Position numbers and translations under genes: made by a program. A stretch of 64,000 nucleotides of DNA from Polaribacter pectinis. GTDB taxonomy: Bacteria; Bacteroidota; Bacteroidia; Flavobacteriales; Flavobacteriaceae. Position 1 is the first letter of the stretch, and every line of letters starts with the position of its first letter. Location: positions 775,501 through 839,500 of the forward strand of contig NZ_CP060695.1 of NCBI RefSeq assembly GCF_014352875.1, read 5' to 3'. Under the pieces are notes generated by a model. The model was given only the letters and a program-made list of their open reading frames with translations. It did not search any database and had not been told where the DNA came from. This document shows, piece by piece, positions 45,375 to 53,880 of the stretch.

Positions 45375-46679
45375 ATGAGCATAATAGATTATTCTTTAAG
45401 ATTTAATAATTATCCTATAGTTGAAGCTAGAAAAAAATTAAAGGAGATTCATAATTTACAACAAAATAATTTTGATTCTTATGTTGATAAACAAAAGAAA
45501 AAAATTGTAAAATATCATTTAGATAATACTCCTTTTTATAGGGAATTAGTTAACAATAAAGACTGGAATTGGAACTCTTTACCAGTTCTTGAAAAAAAAG
45601 AATTGCAAGTTTCTTTACAAGAAAGATTAAGTAAAGATTACACGTTAAAAAATGTTTTCAAAAATAAAACATCAGGTTCTACAGGCAATCCTTTTTCTTT
45701 TGCTAAAGATAAATTTTCTCATGCGCTCACTTGGGCTATTATAACCAATAGATTTAATTGGCACAATTTGTATGGTAAAAAGCAGGCACGTTTTTATGGA
45801 TTTCCAAAAGATAAATTATCAAAAAACAAAGAACTTTTAAAAGATGTTTTTTCTAACAGATATAGATTTAATGTTTTTGATGTATCTGATAAAGCACTCG
45901 AAAATTGGATAGAGAAATTTAAAACTAAAAACTTTGTTTATTTAAATGGATATACAACTGTAATATTAGTTTTTGCTAAATATTTAATATTTAAAAATAT
46001 TGTTTTAAAAGATATTTGTAACACTTTAAAAGCTTGTGTTGTTACTTCAGAAATGTTATTTGAAAATGATAAAGAGATACTAAAAAAAGCATTTGGAGTT
46101 CCAATTATAAATGAATATGGAGCGTCTGAATTAGATTTAATAGCCTTTGAAGACTCCAATAATAACTGGATTTTAAATACAGAAACTCTTTTTGTTGAAG
46201 TTTTAGATGATAACAACAATATACTTGAAGATGGCAAGATTGGTAACCTTGTTATTACATCTTTATATAATAAAGCAAATCCTTTCATACGCTATAAAAT
46301 AGGCGATAAAGGAGCTATTAAAAGAATAAATAAAACTCAATTTATTCTAGAGAAATTACAAGGCCGAAGTGAAGATTTGGTAAAATTGCCAAGTGGCAAA
46401 ATTGCACCAGGATTAACCTTTTACTATATTACAAAATCTATTATGGAAGATTCTGGCGAGGTTAAAGAAATAAAGGTAATTCAAACTCATTTAGATACTT
46501 TTAAAATTGAGTATGTTTCTATACGCGAATTAGAAAGAACTCAAAAAGAAAAGATAGAAAAAGCATTATTAGATTATTTAGAACCAAATTTAAAAATAGA
46601 ATTTTTTAAATTAGATGAACTAGAAAGATCTAAAAGCGGAAAATTAAAGCAGTTTACTTCATTAATAAAAAACAATTAA
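45375..46679 (+). CDS. CapK/PaaK-like adenylate-forming enzyme
   Basis: A 434-residue protein related to phenylacetate-CoA ligase. The AMP-binding P-loop is NKTSGSTGNPFSF (about residues 97-109), the second motif is NEYGASELDL (about 250), and the C-terminal subdomain has LQGRSEDLVKLPSGK. CapK-like members occur in capsule and LPS clusters of many bacteria but their substrates are mostly unknown. It may activate an amino acid or acyl group that decorates the glycan. No carrier protein or condensation partner is next to it. Confidence 0.83.
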   Translation: MSIIDYSLRFNNYPIVEARKKLKEIHNLQQNNFDSYVDKQKKKIVKYHLDNTPFYRELVNNKDWNWNSLPVLEKKELQVSLQERLSKDYTLKNVFKNKTSGSTGNPFSFAKDKFSHALTWAIITNRFNWHNLYGKKQARFYGFPKDKLSKNKELLKDVFSNRYRFNVFDVSDKALENWIEKFKTKNFVYLNGYTTVILVFAKYLIFKNIVLKDICNTLKACVVTSEMLFENDKEILKKAFGVPIINEYGASELDLIAFEDSNNNWILNTETLFVEVLDDNNNILEDGKIGNLVITSLYNKANPFIRYKIGDKGAIKRINKTQFILEKLQGRSEDLVKLPSGKIAPGLTFYYITKSIMEDSGEVKEIKVIQTHLDTFKIEYVSIRELERTQKEKIEKALLDYLEPNLKIEFFKLDELERSKSGKLKQFTSLIKNN

Positions 46680-46688
46680 CCTCTTGTA

Positions 46689-47867
46689 ATGCAAAGAATT
46701 GTAATAATTTCTAACTATTACCCTCCAGAAATGGGAGCCGCAGCAAATAGGATTAAGAATCTGGCTGAAGGTTTACAACGAAGAGGAAATGATGTTACAG
46801 TAATTTGTCCTTTACCAAATTATCCTCAAGGAAAAATTTTTAAGAACTATAAGAATAAATTAAGCGTAAAAGAGAATATTAATAATATAGAGGTAAAAAG
46901 ATTTTGGATTTTTCCATCTAAATCTACAAATGTCATAGCTAGATTATTAAGTATGTTGTCTTTTTCTTGGTCTTTATGGTTTTCTTTTTTTAGCTTTATT
47001 AAGAAAAAACCAGATATATTTATAATACAATCTCCACCATTATTTGTGGCACTTTCGGGTTTATTATTTAGTAAATTTTTAGGTTGTAGAAACATTTTAA
47101 ATGTGTCTGATATTTGGCCTTTATCTGCTTTAGAATTGGGTGTTATTAAAAAAGGTGTTTTTTATAATTTACTAGAAAAAATAGAAAAAATCAATTATAA
47201 ATTAGCAAATAAAATTATTGGTCAATCAAATGAAATTATTGACCATATTAGTAAATTAACACAAAAAGATTCTTTAGTTTACAGAAATGTTTCTGATTAT
47301 AAAGAATATAGTCCAAAAGAAAAAAGCAATGGCAATTTAAAAATTATTTATGCTGGTTTATTGGGTTATGCTCAAGGAATTTTTAAAGTTTGTGAGGATA
47401 TTAATTTTACAGAATTAAATGCAGAGTTGCACATTTACGGAGCAGGTCTAGAAGAAGAAAAAATTAAAGAATTAACTAATATTAAAGGAAATAATATTTT
47501 TTTTCATGGTGTTAAAACATCAAAAGAAATTAAAAATGAAATAAGAAAATATGATGTTGGTTTTGTTCCTCTTAAAAACAGAATCTATGGGGCAGTTCCT
47601 TCAAAGATTTTTGAATTAATGCAATTAGGTGTTCCCATTTTATTTTTTGGAGAAGGAGAAGGGGAGCTTATTGTTAGAGAAGAAAAAATTGGCTTTACTT
47701 GTAATTCTAATGATTTTAAAGGTTTAAGAAATAATATTTTAAAGTATATAAAATTAAATCAAAAAGAATATAGTGGTATGACTAATAGGTTGTTAGAGCT
47801 ACATAGAGAGGAATATAATTTAGAGAAACAATTACAAAAATTATTTGGTAATAATTTTCTTAAATAA
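46689..47867 (+). CDS. Glycosyltransferase family 4, WbuB-like
   Basis: A 392-residue GT-B enzyme. The N-terminal motif IISNYYPPEMGAAANRI, CPLPNYPQGKIF and the short hydrophobic segment near residues 90-120 (WSLWFSFFSFIKK; FVALSGLLFSKFLG) are typical of WbuB-type transferases that usually add the second sugar to the lipid-linked first one. The donor domain includes VPLKNRIYGAVPSKIFELM. It is directly upstream of the initiating sugar-phosphate transferase gene, which fits this role. Confidence 0.88.
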   Translation: MQRIVIISNYYPPEMGAAANRIKNLAEGLQRRGNDVTVICPLPNYPQGKIFKNYKNKLSVKENINNIEVKRFWIFPSKSTNVIARLLSMLSFSWSLWFSFFSFIKKKPDIFIIQSPPLFVALSGLLFSKFLGCRNILNVSDIWPLSALELGVIKKGVFYNLLEKIEKINYKLANKIIGQSNEIIDHISKLTQKDSLVYRNVSDYKEYSPKEKSNGNLKIIYAGLLGYAQGIFKVCEDINFTELNAELHIYGAGLEEEKIKELTNIKGNNIFFHGVKTSKEIKNEIRKYDVGFVPLKNRIYGAVPSKIFELMQLGVPILFFGEGEGELIVREEKIGFTCNSNDFKGLRNNILKYIKLNQKEYSGMTNRLLELHREEYNLEKQLQKLFGNNFLK

Positions 47868-47889
47868 TGAACTATCACATTCTTTTTTA

Positions 47890-47897
47890 TAAATTTG
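47890..47897 (+). promoter_or_regulatory. Possible internal promoter box before the priming transferase
   Basis: TAAATTTG, a perfect TAnnTTTG box, in the 94-base gap before 47962, which is the longest gap in the cluster. No -33 element is evident. Confidence 0.35.
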
Positions 47898-47912
47898 TTT
47901 TCTCCCAAAAAA

Positions 47913-47939
47913 TTAAATTTATTTTTTTCATAAATTTAA
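47913..47939 (+). repeat. Perfect 10-base inverted repeat before the priming transferase
   Basis: TTAAATTTAT, then the seven bases TTTTTTC, then ATAAATTTAA. The arms are fully complementary. It lies 22 bases before the TTG start of the priming transferase, downstream of the possible -7 box, so in RNA it would form a weak AU hairpin in the leader. Confidence 0.5.
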
Positions 47940-47961
47940 ACAACTCAAAAAAACATTAATA

Positions 47962-49344
47962 TTGGATAAAAAATCTTCATACTATAATTTGTCTGAAAGA
48001 AAGTTTCTTTTAAGAGTAGTAGATATATTACTAGTTACAGTTTGTTTATTTCTTGCCACATTATTTTTAAATTTTAGTTATTTAAATTTTTCCAAGGAGC
48101 CTATTTTTACATGGATATTTTTACTTATTTTTTATTATTTAATCTTCGGAGAAGTTTTTCAATTATACAATTTAAATGTTTCAAATAATAGATATTTAAT
48201 TGTTAGAAGTGTTGTTTTAACAGCTTTCTCAACTACAATTTTTTATATTTTTACACCATTCATTTCTCCAGAGTTACCTACAAACAGGTTACAGATAGTT
48301 TATTTCTTTTTATTAATATCTGTACCAATAATACTATGGAGGTTTTTATATACTTGGTTAATATTTTCACCCAAATTTTTTAAGAATATTGTGTTTATTG
48401 GTAAATCTGAAAGGATTGAAAAAATACTTAATAAAATAAAAAATGATAATTTTCACAACGTAATAAGTTATATTTCAGACAAAGAAATAACTGGAATAAA
48501 TGGGTTTCAAAATATATCTTCTGCAAAATTAGACTCTTTTATTAAGAAAAGTTATATAACTGAAGTAATTGTTTCTAAAGCCGGTTTTTCAAAAGAAATT
48601 ATAGACTCGTTAAATAAAGAGCTTATTTTATTATTTGAAAAAGGTGTAAATATTATAAGTTATGAAGGCTTTTATGAAGATCTTACAGGAAGAGTTCCTA
48701 AAGAATATCTAGACCATAACTTTTATAAATATATAAATTTTAGTAAAAACAATGAAAATAGGTTTTATCTTTTCTGGGTTCGATTTATAGATATAGCAAT
48801 ATCTTTATTTGGTTTAATATCTTTTACTGTATTAATTCCTTTACTACTGCTTGGAAATTTAATTGGTAATAGAGGTCCATTATTTTATACACAAATTAGA
48901 GTTGGTGAAAATGGTAAGTTTTTTAAAATTTACAAATTGCGTTCTATGGTTAAAAATGCAGAAATCAATGGTGCTGTTTGGGCAAAAAAGAATGATGCAA
49001 GAATAACATCATTTGGTAAGTTTTTAAGAAATACTAGATTAGATGAAGTTCCTCAATTCTTTAATATTTTAAAAGGAGAAATGAGTATTATTGGACCAAG
49101 ACCAGAAAGACCGGAGTTTGTAAAAGATTTAGAAGATAAAATACCATTTTATGCAATTCGTCACGTAGTTAGACCAGGTTTAACAGGTTGGGCACAAGTT
49201 AATTATCCGTATGCAAGTACATTAGAAGAGCAAAGAATAAAATTAAGGTACGACTTGTATTATATTAAAGAAAGGAACTCTTTTCTAGACTTTAAAATCC
49301 TTATTAAAACAATAACTACGATATTATATTATCGCGGACAATAA
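47962..49344 (+). CDS. Polyprenyl-phosphate sugar-1-phosphate transferase (WcaJ/WbaP family)
   Basis: A 460-residue membrane enzyme that starts glycan assembly by moving sugar-1-phosphate from a UDP-sugar to undecaprenyl phosphate. Four N-terminal helices and a CoA-binding-like domain (about 1-260) precede the hydrophobic hairpin (about 270-300) and the catalytic domain: FFKIYKLRSMVKNAE, RNTRLDEVPQFFNILKGEMS, IGPRPERPEFV and RPGLTGWAQVNY. The start is TTG at 47962. It is the last gene of the plus-strand cluster, and its 3' end overlaps the convergent DUF4105 gene by 29 bases. Confidence 0.94.
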   Translation: MDKKSSYYNLSERKFLLRVVDILLVTVCLFLATLFLNFSYLNFSKEPIFTWIFLLIFYYLIFGEVFQLYNLNVSNNRYLIVRSVVLTAFSTTIFYIFTPFISPELPTNRLQIVYFFLLISVPIILWRFLYTWLIFSPKFFKNIVFIGKSERIEKILNKIKNDNFHNVISYISDKEITGINGFQNISSAKLDSFIKKSYITEVIVSKAGFSKEIIDSLNKELILLFEKGVNIISYEGFYEDLTGRVPKEYLDHNFYKYINFSKNNENRFYLFWVRFIDIAISLFGLISFTVLIPLLLLGNLIGNRGPLFYTQIRVGENGKFFKIYKLRSMVKNAEINGAVWAKKNDARITSFGKFLRNTRLDEVPQFFNILKGEMSIIGPRPERPEFVKDLEDKIPFYAIRHVVRPGLTGWAQVNYPYASTLEEQRIKLRYDLYYIKERNSFLDFKILIKTITTILYYRGQ

Positions 49345-50506
49345 CATTTTTTAACAAGTATAAATATCTTACTAGCAATAATATTAGTAGTGGAATAACT
49401 GCAATTGGAAAACCTTGAACTCTAGCTAACCAAAGAATTGGAATTACTATTAAAAATAAGATTAATAGTTGTAAATATTTCTGCAACCATTTATGTTGAT
49501 GATTTTTTAACAGTATAAACGAAACAATTAAATTCGGAGCAAAAGCCCATAAAAAATTAAAGTTATTTGGTGCAGTAGAATGACTTGAGAAAAACCATAA
49601 AAAAGCAATAACACAGCCAATAACTCCTGTTATAAAAAACAAAATAAAGTCTAATACTTTAGTTCTTTTATTGTTTTTAAAATCTTTAGAAGTTATAAAA
49701 ATACCTAGAATAGCTAAAATACTAAAAATTATAAAAGGATTAAAAAGACCCGATTTTTGCTTATTTTCTTTAAAATTTAGAAGAACATCTTCTCTTTTTA
49801 CTAAATTTTCAGGTTGATTTTTAATATAAATTGTTCCATGTTTAAAAGCATCATAAACATAGTCAGGTAAATACATATATTCAGATGTTGTTGCTTTTTT
49901 ATCTAAAATTGTTCCTGCAATTAAATTAATGCCAAAGCTACCCCATGTGTTCCAGTATAATTCTTTATCCATTAAACTTCTTAAAGTTTGGTCTTTTACT
50001 AAATGATTATCATTAAAAGCAACTTTATTTTTTAAAATAGATTTTGTTATATCTCTTAATATGGTGGCACAATTATTAAAGTACGGATCGTAAGAATAAT
50101 TTGCATTAGAAGGTTTGGCATTATCTTCTAAAAATAAAAAATAAGCTTGTCTTTCATCTCTAGTTAGGTTTAAAACTTGCTGTTTTACCCAACGTTTTTC
50201 ATTATTATAGGTTCTTAAAAAATATTTAAAATCATAACGAGCTAACGTATAAATAAGATTTCCTTTTGCAAAATTTGAATAAAAATTAGGAGCATTAAAA
50301 TCGAAAACTCCATAATTATAAATAATATCTAAATTTAAAACAGGATCTTTTATTCTAACAGCAGAATGGCCAAAAGCCGAGTACAACTCAGTACCTGGAC
50401 CAGCAGTTACTATACTAACTTCTGAATAGACAGAAAGTTCTACTTGAGAATAAATTGGTTTTAAAAAGGATAAAAGTAAAAGAAGAAAAAAGTATTTTTT
50501 TTTCAT
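49316..50506 (-). CDS. DUF4105 family membrane protein
   Basis: A 396-residue protein with a signal peptide (1-20), a periplasmic domain of the DUF4105 (Lnb N-terminal periplasmic-like) type with ELYSAFGHSAVRI and DPYFNNCATILRDI (a possible Cys-His type active site), and a C-terminal part with about five membrane helices (about 250-390). It may be a papain-like periplasmic hydrolase or acyltransferase, as proposed for relatives; no function is proven. It lies 5 bases downstream of the PorV-like gene and probably shares its transcript. Confidence 0.85.
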   Translation of the reverse strand: MKKKYFFLLLLLSFLKPIYSQVELSVYSEVSIVTAGPGTELYSAFGHSAVRIKDPVLNLDIIYNYGVFDFNAPNFYSNFAKGNLIYTLARYDFKYFLRTYNNEKRWVKQQVLNLTRDERQAYFLFLEDNAKPSNANYSYDPYFNNCATILRDITKSILKNKVAFNDNHLVKDQTLRSLMDKELYWNTWGSFGINLIAGTILDKKATTSEYMYLPDYVYDAFKHGTIYIKNQPENLVKREDVLLNFKENKQKSGLFNPFIIFSILAILGIFITSKDFKNNKRTKVLDFILFFITGVIGCVIAFLWFFSSHSTAPNNFNFLWAFAPNLIVSFILLKNHQHKWLQKYLQLLILFLIVIPILWLARVQGFPIAVIPLLILLLVRYLYLLKNVIVRDNIIS

Positions 50507-50511
50507 AAAAA

Positions 50512-51606
50512 CTAACGTCTAAAAAAAGTATAATCAAAAGTAATTGAAAAAATATTAGAATACAAAGCATTACCAACACTACCAATATTTGTTAATGCGT
50601 AATCTATTTTTATACCATTGTATTTAAACCCAACTCCAAAATTTGGTTGCATAGAAAGAGATTTACTGTTGTCAAATTCAGTTATATATTGAAAATTCCC
50701 AACACCAGCTCTTAAATATACCAAATCGTCATAATCTAATTGAAAACCTGCAGCAGGGTCTATACTTGCTGCTTCAGAAGAAAAAATATCATTAGTTTTA
50801 GCAAAACGTACATTTAGATCTACTTCTGTAAGCAAATTTAGAAATCTTCCAACTCTCCAATTTCTAGCAACTCCTAATTGTAGTTTTGGTTTTGTAATTT
50901 CTGTTGTTTCTGGCAAATCTTGGTTTTGCCCAGGAATTGCATCTTTAATTTTATTAAATTCATCTTCATCAATTGCCCAACTGTTAAAAGTGGTAGTAAT
51001 ATCTCTTACCATTACACCAAACTTCCAATCATTTCTTTCAAATTGAATTCCTGCATCAAAACCAAAACCCCAAGAAGAAGCAAAGTCGCCAATAATTCTT
51101 CTAACTATTTTTGCATTTACACCAAATTTTAAATCTTTAAAAATTAGGTTTCTGGCATAAGCCATATTAAAAGCATAGTCTACTGATGAAAAAAGTCGAA
51201 TCCTATTAAAATCTATATTTCCATCACTATCTATTAATTCTGTTGTATTTAAGATATCATCAACTCCAAAACGAATAATAGAAATTCCAATAGCACTTTC
51301 TTTATCAATTGGCATTGCAAAACCTACGTGATTATAATTTGCAATTCCTGCAAAATAAGAAGCGTGCATTAAAGAACCTTGGTAATCTTCAATGCCAACT
51401 AAACCTGCTGGATTCCAGTAAATTGCGTTAACGTCATTTGTAGTGGCAACAACAGATTTACTCATTCCTAAAGCAGCAGCATCTACACCAATTGTTAAAA
51501 ATTCGTTAGAGTAATTTCTTAATGCTTGTGCATTTAAAAATAGCGGAAAAATGAATAAAAAAAGTAAAATTTTATATTTCAAAAGGCGAAAAATTATCAA
51601 TAACAA
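50512..51606 (-). CDS. PorV/PorQ family outer-membrane beta-barrel protein
   Basis: A 364-residue protein with a signal peptide ending FLNAQA. The first strands, FLTIGVDAAALGMSKSV and VNAIYWNPAGLVG, are the hallmark of the PorV/PorQ branch of the FadL-like barrels; strands continue to the terminal FDYTFFRR. PorV carries type IX secretion cargo to the sortase complex and PorQ is part of the attachment complex; this paralogue (often called PorV2-like) may serve a similar function. It is next to the surface-polysaccharide cluster. Confidence 0.85.
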   Translation of the reverse strand: MLLIIFRLLKYKILLFLFIFPLFLNAQALRNYSNEFLTIGVDAAALGMSKSVVATTNDVNAIYWNPAGLVGIEDYQGSLMHASYFAGIANYNHVGFAMPIDKESAIGISIIRFGVDDILNTTELIDSDGNIDFNRIRLFSSVDYAFNMAYARNLIFKDLKFGVNAKIVRRIIGDFASSWGFGFDAGIQFERNDWKFGVMVRDITTTFNSWAIDEDEFNKIKDAIPGQNQDLPETTEITKPKLQLGVARNWRVGRFLNLLTEVDLNVRFAKTNDIFSSEAASIDPAAGFQLDYDDLVYLRAGVGNFQYITEFDNSKSLSMQPNFGVGFKYNGIKIDYALTNIGSVGNALYSNIFSITFDYTFFRR

Positions 51607-51656
51607 ATATCTTAATTCTTACTAAAATAACTGATGTTTTCTAAAGATATTGTTTG

Positions 51657-52637
51657 CTAAATATCAATCTGGATATTTTCTTCTATAAAACGCGCAATTC
51701 TATTTTCTAACCATCTGTTTTCAGCAGGTTTAAAAGAAGACATAAAACCTACATGACCACCATAATCTGGTACTTCAAGATGAAAGAATTCAGAACTATT
51801 TGCTTCTTCAAAAGGAAAACATTCTTTGGATAAAAAAGTATCGTCTTTTGCATTAATTAAAAGTGCTGGTCTATCTATATTAGAAACAAATTGTTTAGAA
51901 CTTGCTTTTTCCCAATAATCTTCTGGACTTTTAAAACCAAAAACAGGCACTGTATATAAATATTCTAAATGTTTAAATTTGGTTGCTTTAAACAATTTAT
52001 CTTTATCTAAATTATATTCTGGAAATTTATGGGCTTTTTCTAAAAGTTTGTTTTTCATGGTTTTAAAAAACACTTCCATATACAATTTGTTTTTTAACTT
52101 GTCCATTTCTTTTTCTGCGGAAGCAATATGAATGGGAACAGATACAGCAATGCCACCTTTTATTTTTGGTGATAATTTAGAGGTATTTTCACCCAGATAT
52201 TTTAGAGTTAAATTTCCACCTAAACTAAAGCCAACCATTACAATATTATCATAATCGTAATTTCTAATTAAATAGTTTAATACAAAATCTACGTCTTCAG
52301 TTTTTCCACTATGGTAAGTTGCCAGCAATTTGTTGTCTTCTCCAGAACAACCTCTTAAATTAAAACAAACAGCATCTAAACCTAAATTATTAAGGTGTTT
52401 TGTGTTAGATGTTATATATTTAGATTCAGAACTTCCTTCTAAACCATGTATCAATAAAACCAACGTTTTAGAACCTACCAAAGAAAAATCTAAATCTATA
52501 AAATCATTGTCCCAAGTTGTAACTCGTTTTCGTAAGTACTGACAGGTGTCTTTCATAAAAAGTGGCCTGTACATGGTGTTAAAATAACCATTTCTGAAAG
52601 GTAAAGTAGGAGAGAAGTCAGAAGTAAAAACAGGCAT
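51657..52637 (-). CDS. Alpha/beta hydrolase, YheT family
   Basis: A 326-residue cytosolic hydrolase. LLIHGLEGSSESKYI is the oxyanion-hole region with the YheT-type HGLEGS; the nucleophile elbow is VGFSLGGNLTLKYLGE (Ser in GFSLGG); the terminal GGHVGF holds the catalytic His and the Asp is in INAKDDTFL. YheT/EMB8-like enzymes act on lipid or ester substrates not yet defined. It is divergent from the pssA gene. Confidence 0.92.
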   Translation of the reverse strand: MPVFTSDFSPTLPFRNGYFNTMYRPLFMKDTCQYLRKRVTTWDNDFIDLDFSLVGSKTLVLLIHGLEGSSESKYITSNTKHLNNLGLDAVCFNLRGCSGEDNKLLATYHSGKTEDVDFVLNYLIRNYDYDNIVMVGFSLGGNLTLKYLGENTSKLSPKIKGGIAVSVPIHIASAEKEMDKLKNKLYMEVFFKTMKNKLLEKAHKFPEYNLDKDKLFKATKFKHLEYLYTVPVFGFKSPEDYWEKASSKQFVSNIDRPALLINAKDDTFLSKECFPFEEANSSEFFHLEVPDYGGHVGFMSSFKPAENRWLENRIARFIEENIQIDI

Positions 52638-52734
52638 GGCTTTTATATTTCTACAAATATGACAAAAATTAAATGAATTAGAAAACTAACAAAATAGGAT
52701 TTCTTATTTTAGCGATATAAACGATAAAAAACTA

Positions 52735-53466
52735 ATGAAAAAACACATTCCTAATTTATTAACGCTTGGTAATCTTTTTTGTGGAACAGTTGCAACTATT
52801 TTTGCTGTTCAAGGTGATTTTGTAACTGCAGGATTATTAGTTGTAATAGGAATATTTTTTGATTTTTTCGATGGATTTGCAGCACGTTTGCTAAATGTTT
52901 CTGGAGAATTAGGTAAACAGTTAGATTCTTTAGCGGATATGGTTACAAGTGGTGTTGTTCCTGGAATTATTATGTTTAATTTATTAATTGATAAACAAAT
53001 TGAAACCGGAAGTTTTACAGATGAATTTACGCTTCCAACTTTTTTACCTTTTTTGGGTTTACTATTAACTTTAGGAGCTTGTTACAGATTAGCAAAATTT
53101 AATATAGACACAAGACAATCAGATTCTTTTATAGGTTTGCCAACACCAGCTATGAGTTTATTTGTAATTTCTTTGCCATTAATTCAAATGAATACAGAAA
53201 TTGAATTTGTACAAAGTTTACTGTCTAATAATTACTTTTTAATTGCTATAACATTGCTTTTAACGTATTTAATGAATGCAGAATTACCTTTATTTTCTTT
53301 AAAATTTAAAGATTATTCAGTAAAAAATAATGTTGTTAAGTATTTGTTTCTAGTAATTTCTTTGCTGATGATTATTTTCTTACAATACATTTCTATTCCA
53401 TTAATTATATTGCTTTATGTAGTTTTATCAATAATTAGTAATTATGGAAAAAAAGCAACTGTTTAA
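52735..53466 (+). CDS. pssA: CDP-diacylglycerol-serine O-phosphatidyltransferase
   Basis: A 243-residue integral membrane enzyme that makes phosphatidylserine, the precursor of phosphatidylethanolamine. The CDP-alcohol phosphotransferase motif D-G-x2-A-R-x8-G-x3-D-x3-D is complete: Asp46-Gly47, Ala50-Arg51, Gly60, Asp64 and Asp68. The N-terminus HIPNLLTLGNLFCG is typical of the Bacteroidota/Bacillus-type PssA. About six to eight membrane helices follow. It overlaps the next gene by 23 bases. Confidence 0.93.
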   Translation: MKKHIPNLLTLGNLFCGTVATIFAVQGDFVTAGLLVVIGIFFDFFDGFAARLLNVSGELGKQLDSLADMVTSGVVPGIIMFNLLIDKQIETGSFTDEFTLPTFLPFLGLLLTLGACYRLAKFNIDTRQSDSFIGLPTPAMSLFVISLPLIQMNTEIEFVQSLLSNNYFLIAITLLLTYLMNAELPLFSLKFKDYSVKNNVVKYLFLVISLLMIIFLQYISIPLIILLYVVLSIISNYGKKATV

Positions 53467-53818
53467 ATCGATAAGAGCGTTTATTGGCGCAAAAGATTTC
53501 GATGAATCTCGAAGTTTTTATAAAGATTTAGAATTTACTGAAGTTGTTATATCAAAAAATATGTCTTTTTTTAAAGTTGATGAAAAATTAGGTTTTTATC
53601 TTCAAAAAGCATTTGTAAAAGATTGGGTAGATAATTCGATGTTATTTCTAGAAGTAGAAGATTTAGAGACTTATCTAGTAAAAATGAAAGCTAAAAATCT
53701 ACCAAAAAAATATTCTAAAGTCAGACTGTCTGAAATTGTTGTTAACGATTGGGGAAAAGAGTTTTTTTTACACGATCCATCAGGAATCTTGTGGCATTTT
53801 GGTAATTTTAATCAATAA
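53444..53818 (+). CDS. Glyoxalase/bleomycin-resistance (VOC) family protein
   Basis: A 124-residue single-module protein of the vicinal-oxygen-chelate superfamily: SIRAFIGAKDFDESRSFYKDL opens the first beta-alpha-beta-beta unit and EFFLHDPSGILWHFGNF closes the second. The metal-binding residues of glyoxalase I are only partly present, so an enzymatic function is uncertain. It overlaps the end of pssA and is probably co-translated with it. Confidence 0.85.
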   Translation: MEKKQLFKSIRAFIGAKDFDESRSFYKDLEFTEVVISKNMSFFKVDEKLGFYLQKAFVKDWVDNSMLFLEVEDLETYLVKMKAKNLPKKYSKVRLSEIVVNDWGKEFFLHDPSGILWHFGNFNQ

Positions 53819-53880
53819 AAATTTATCAAAATTTATTTAGATTTTTCCTTATAAATTGTGATTGCTGCGAAAATAGAAAT

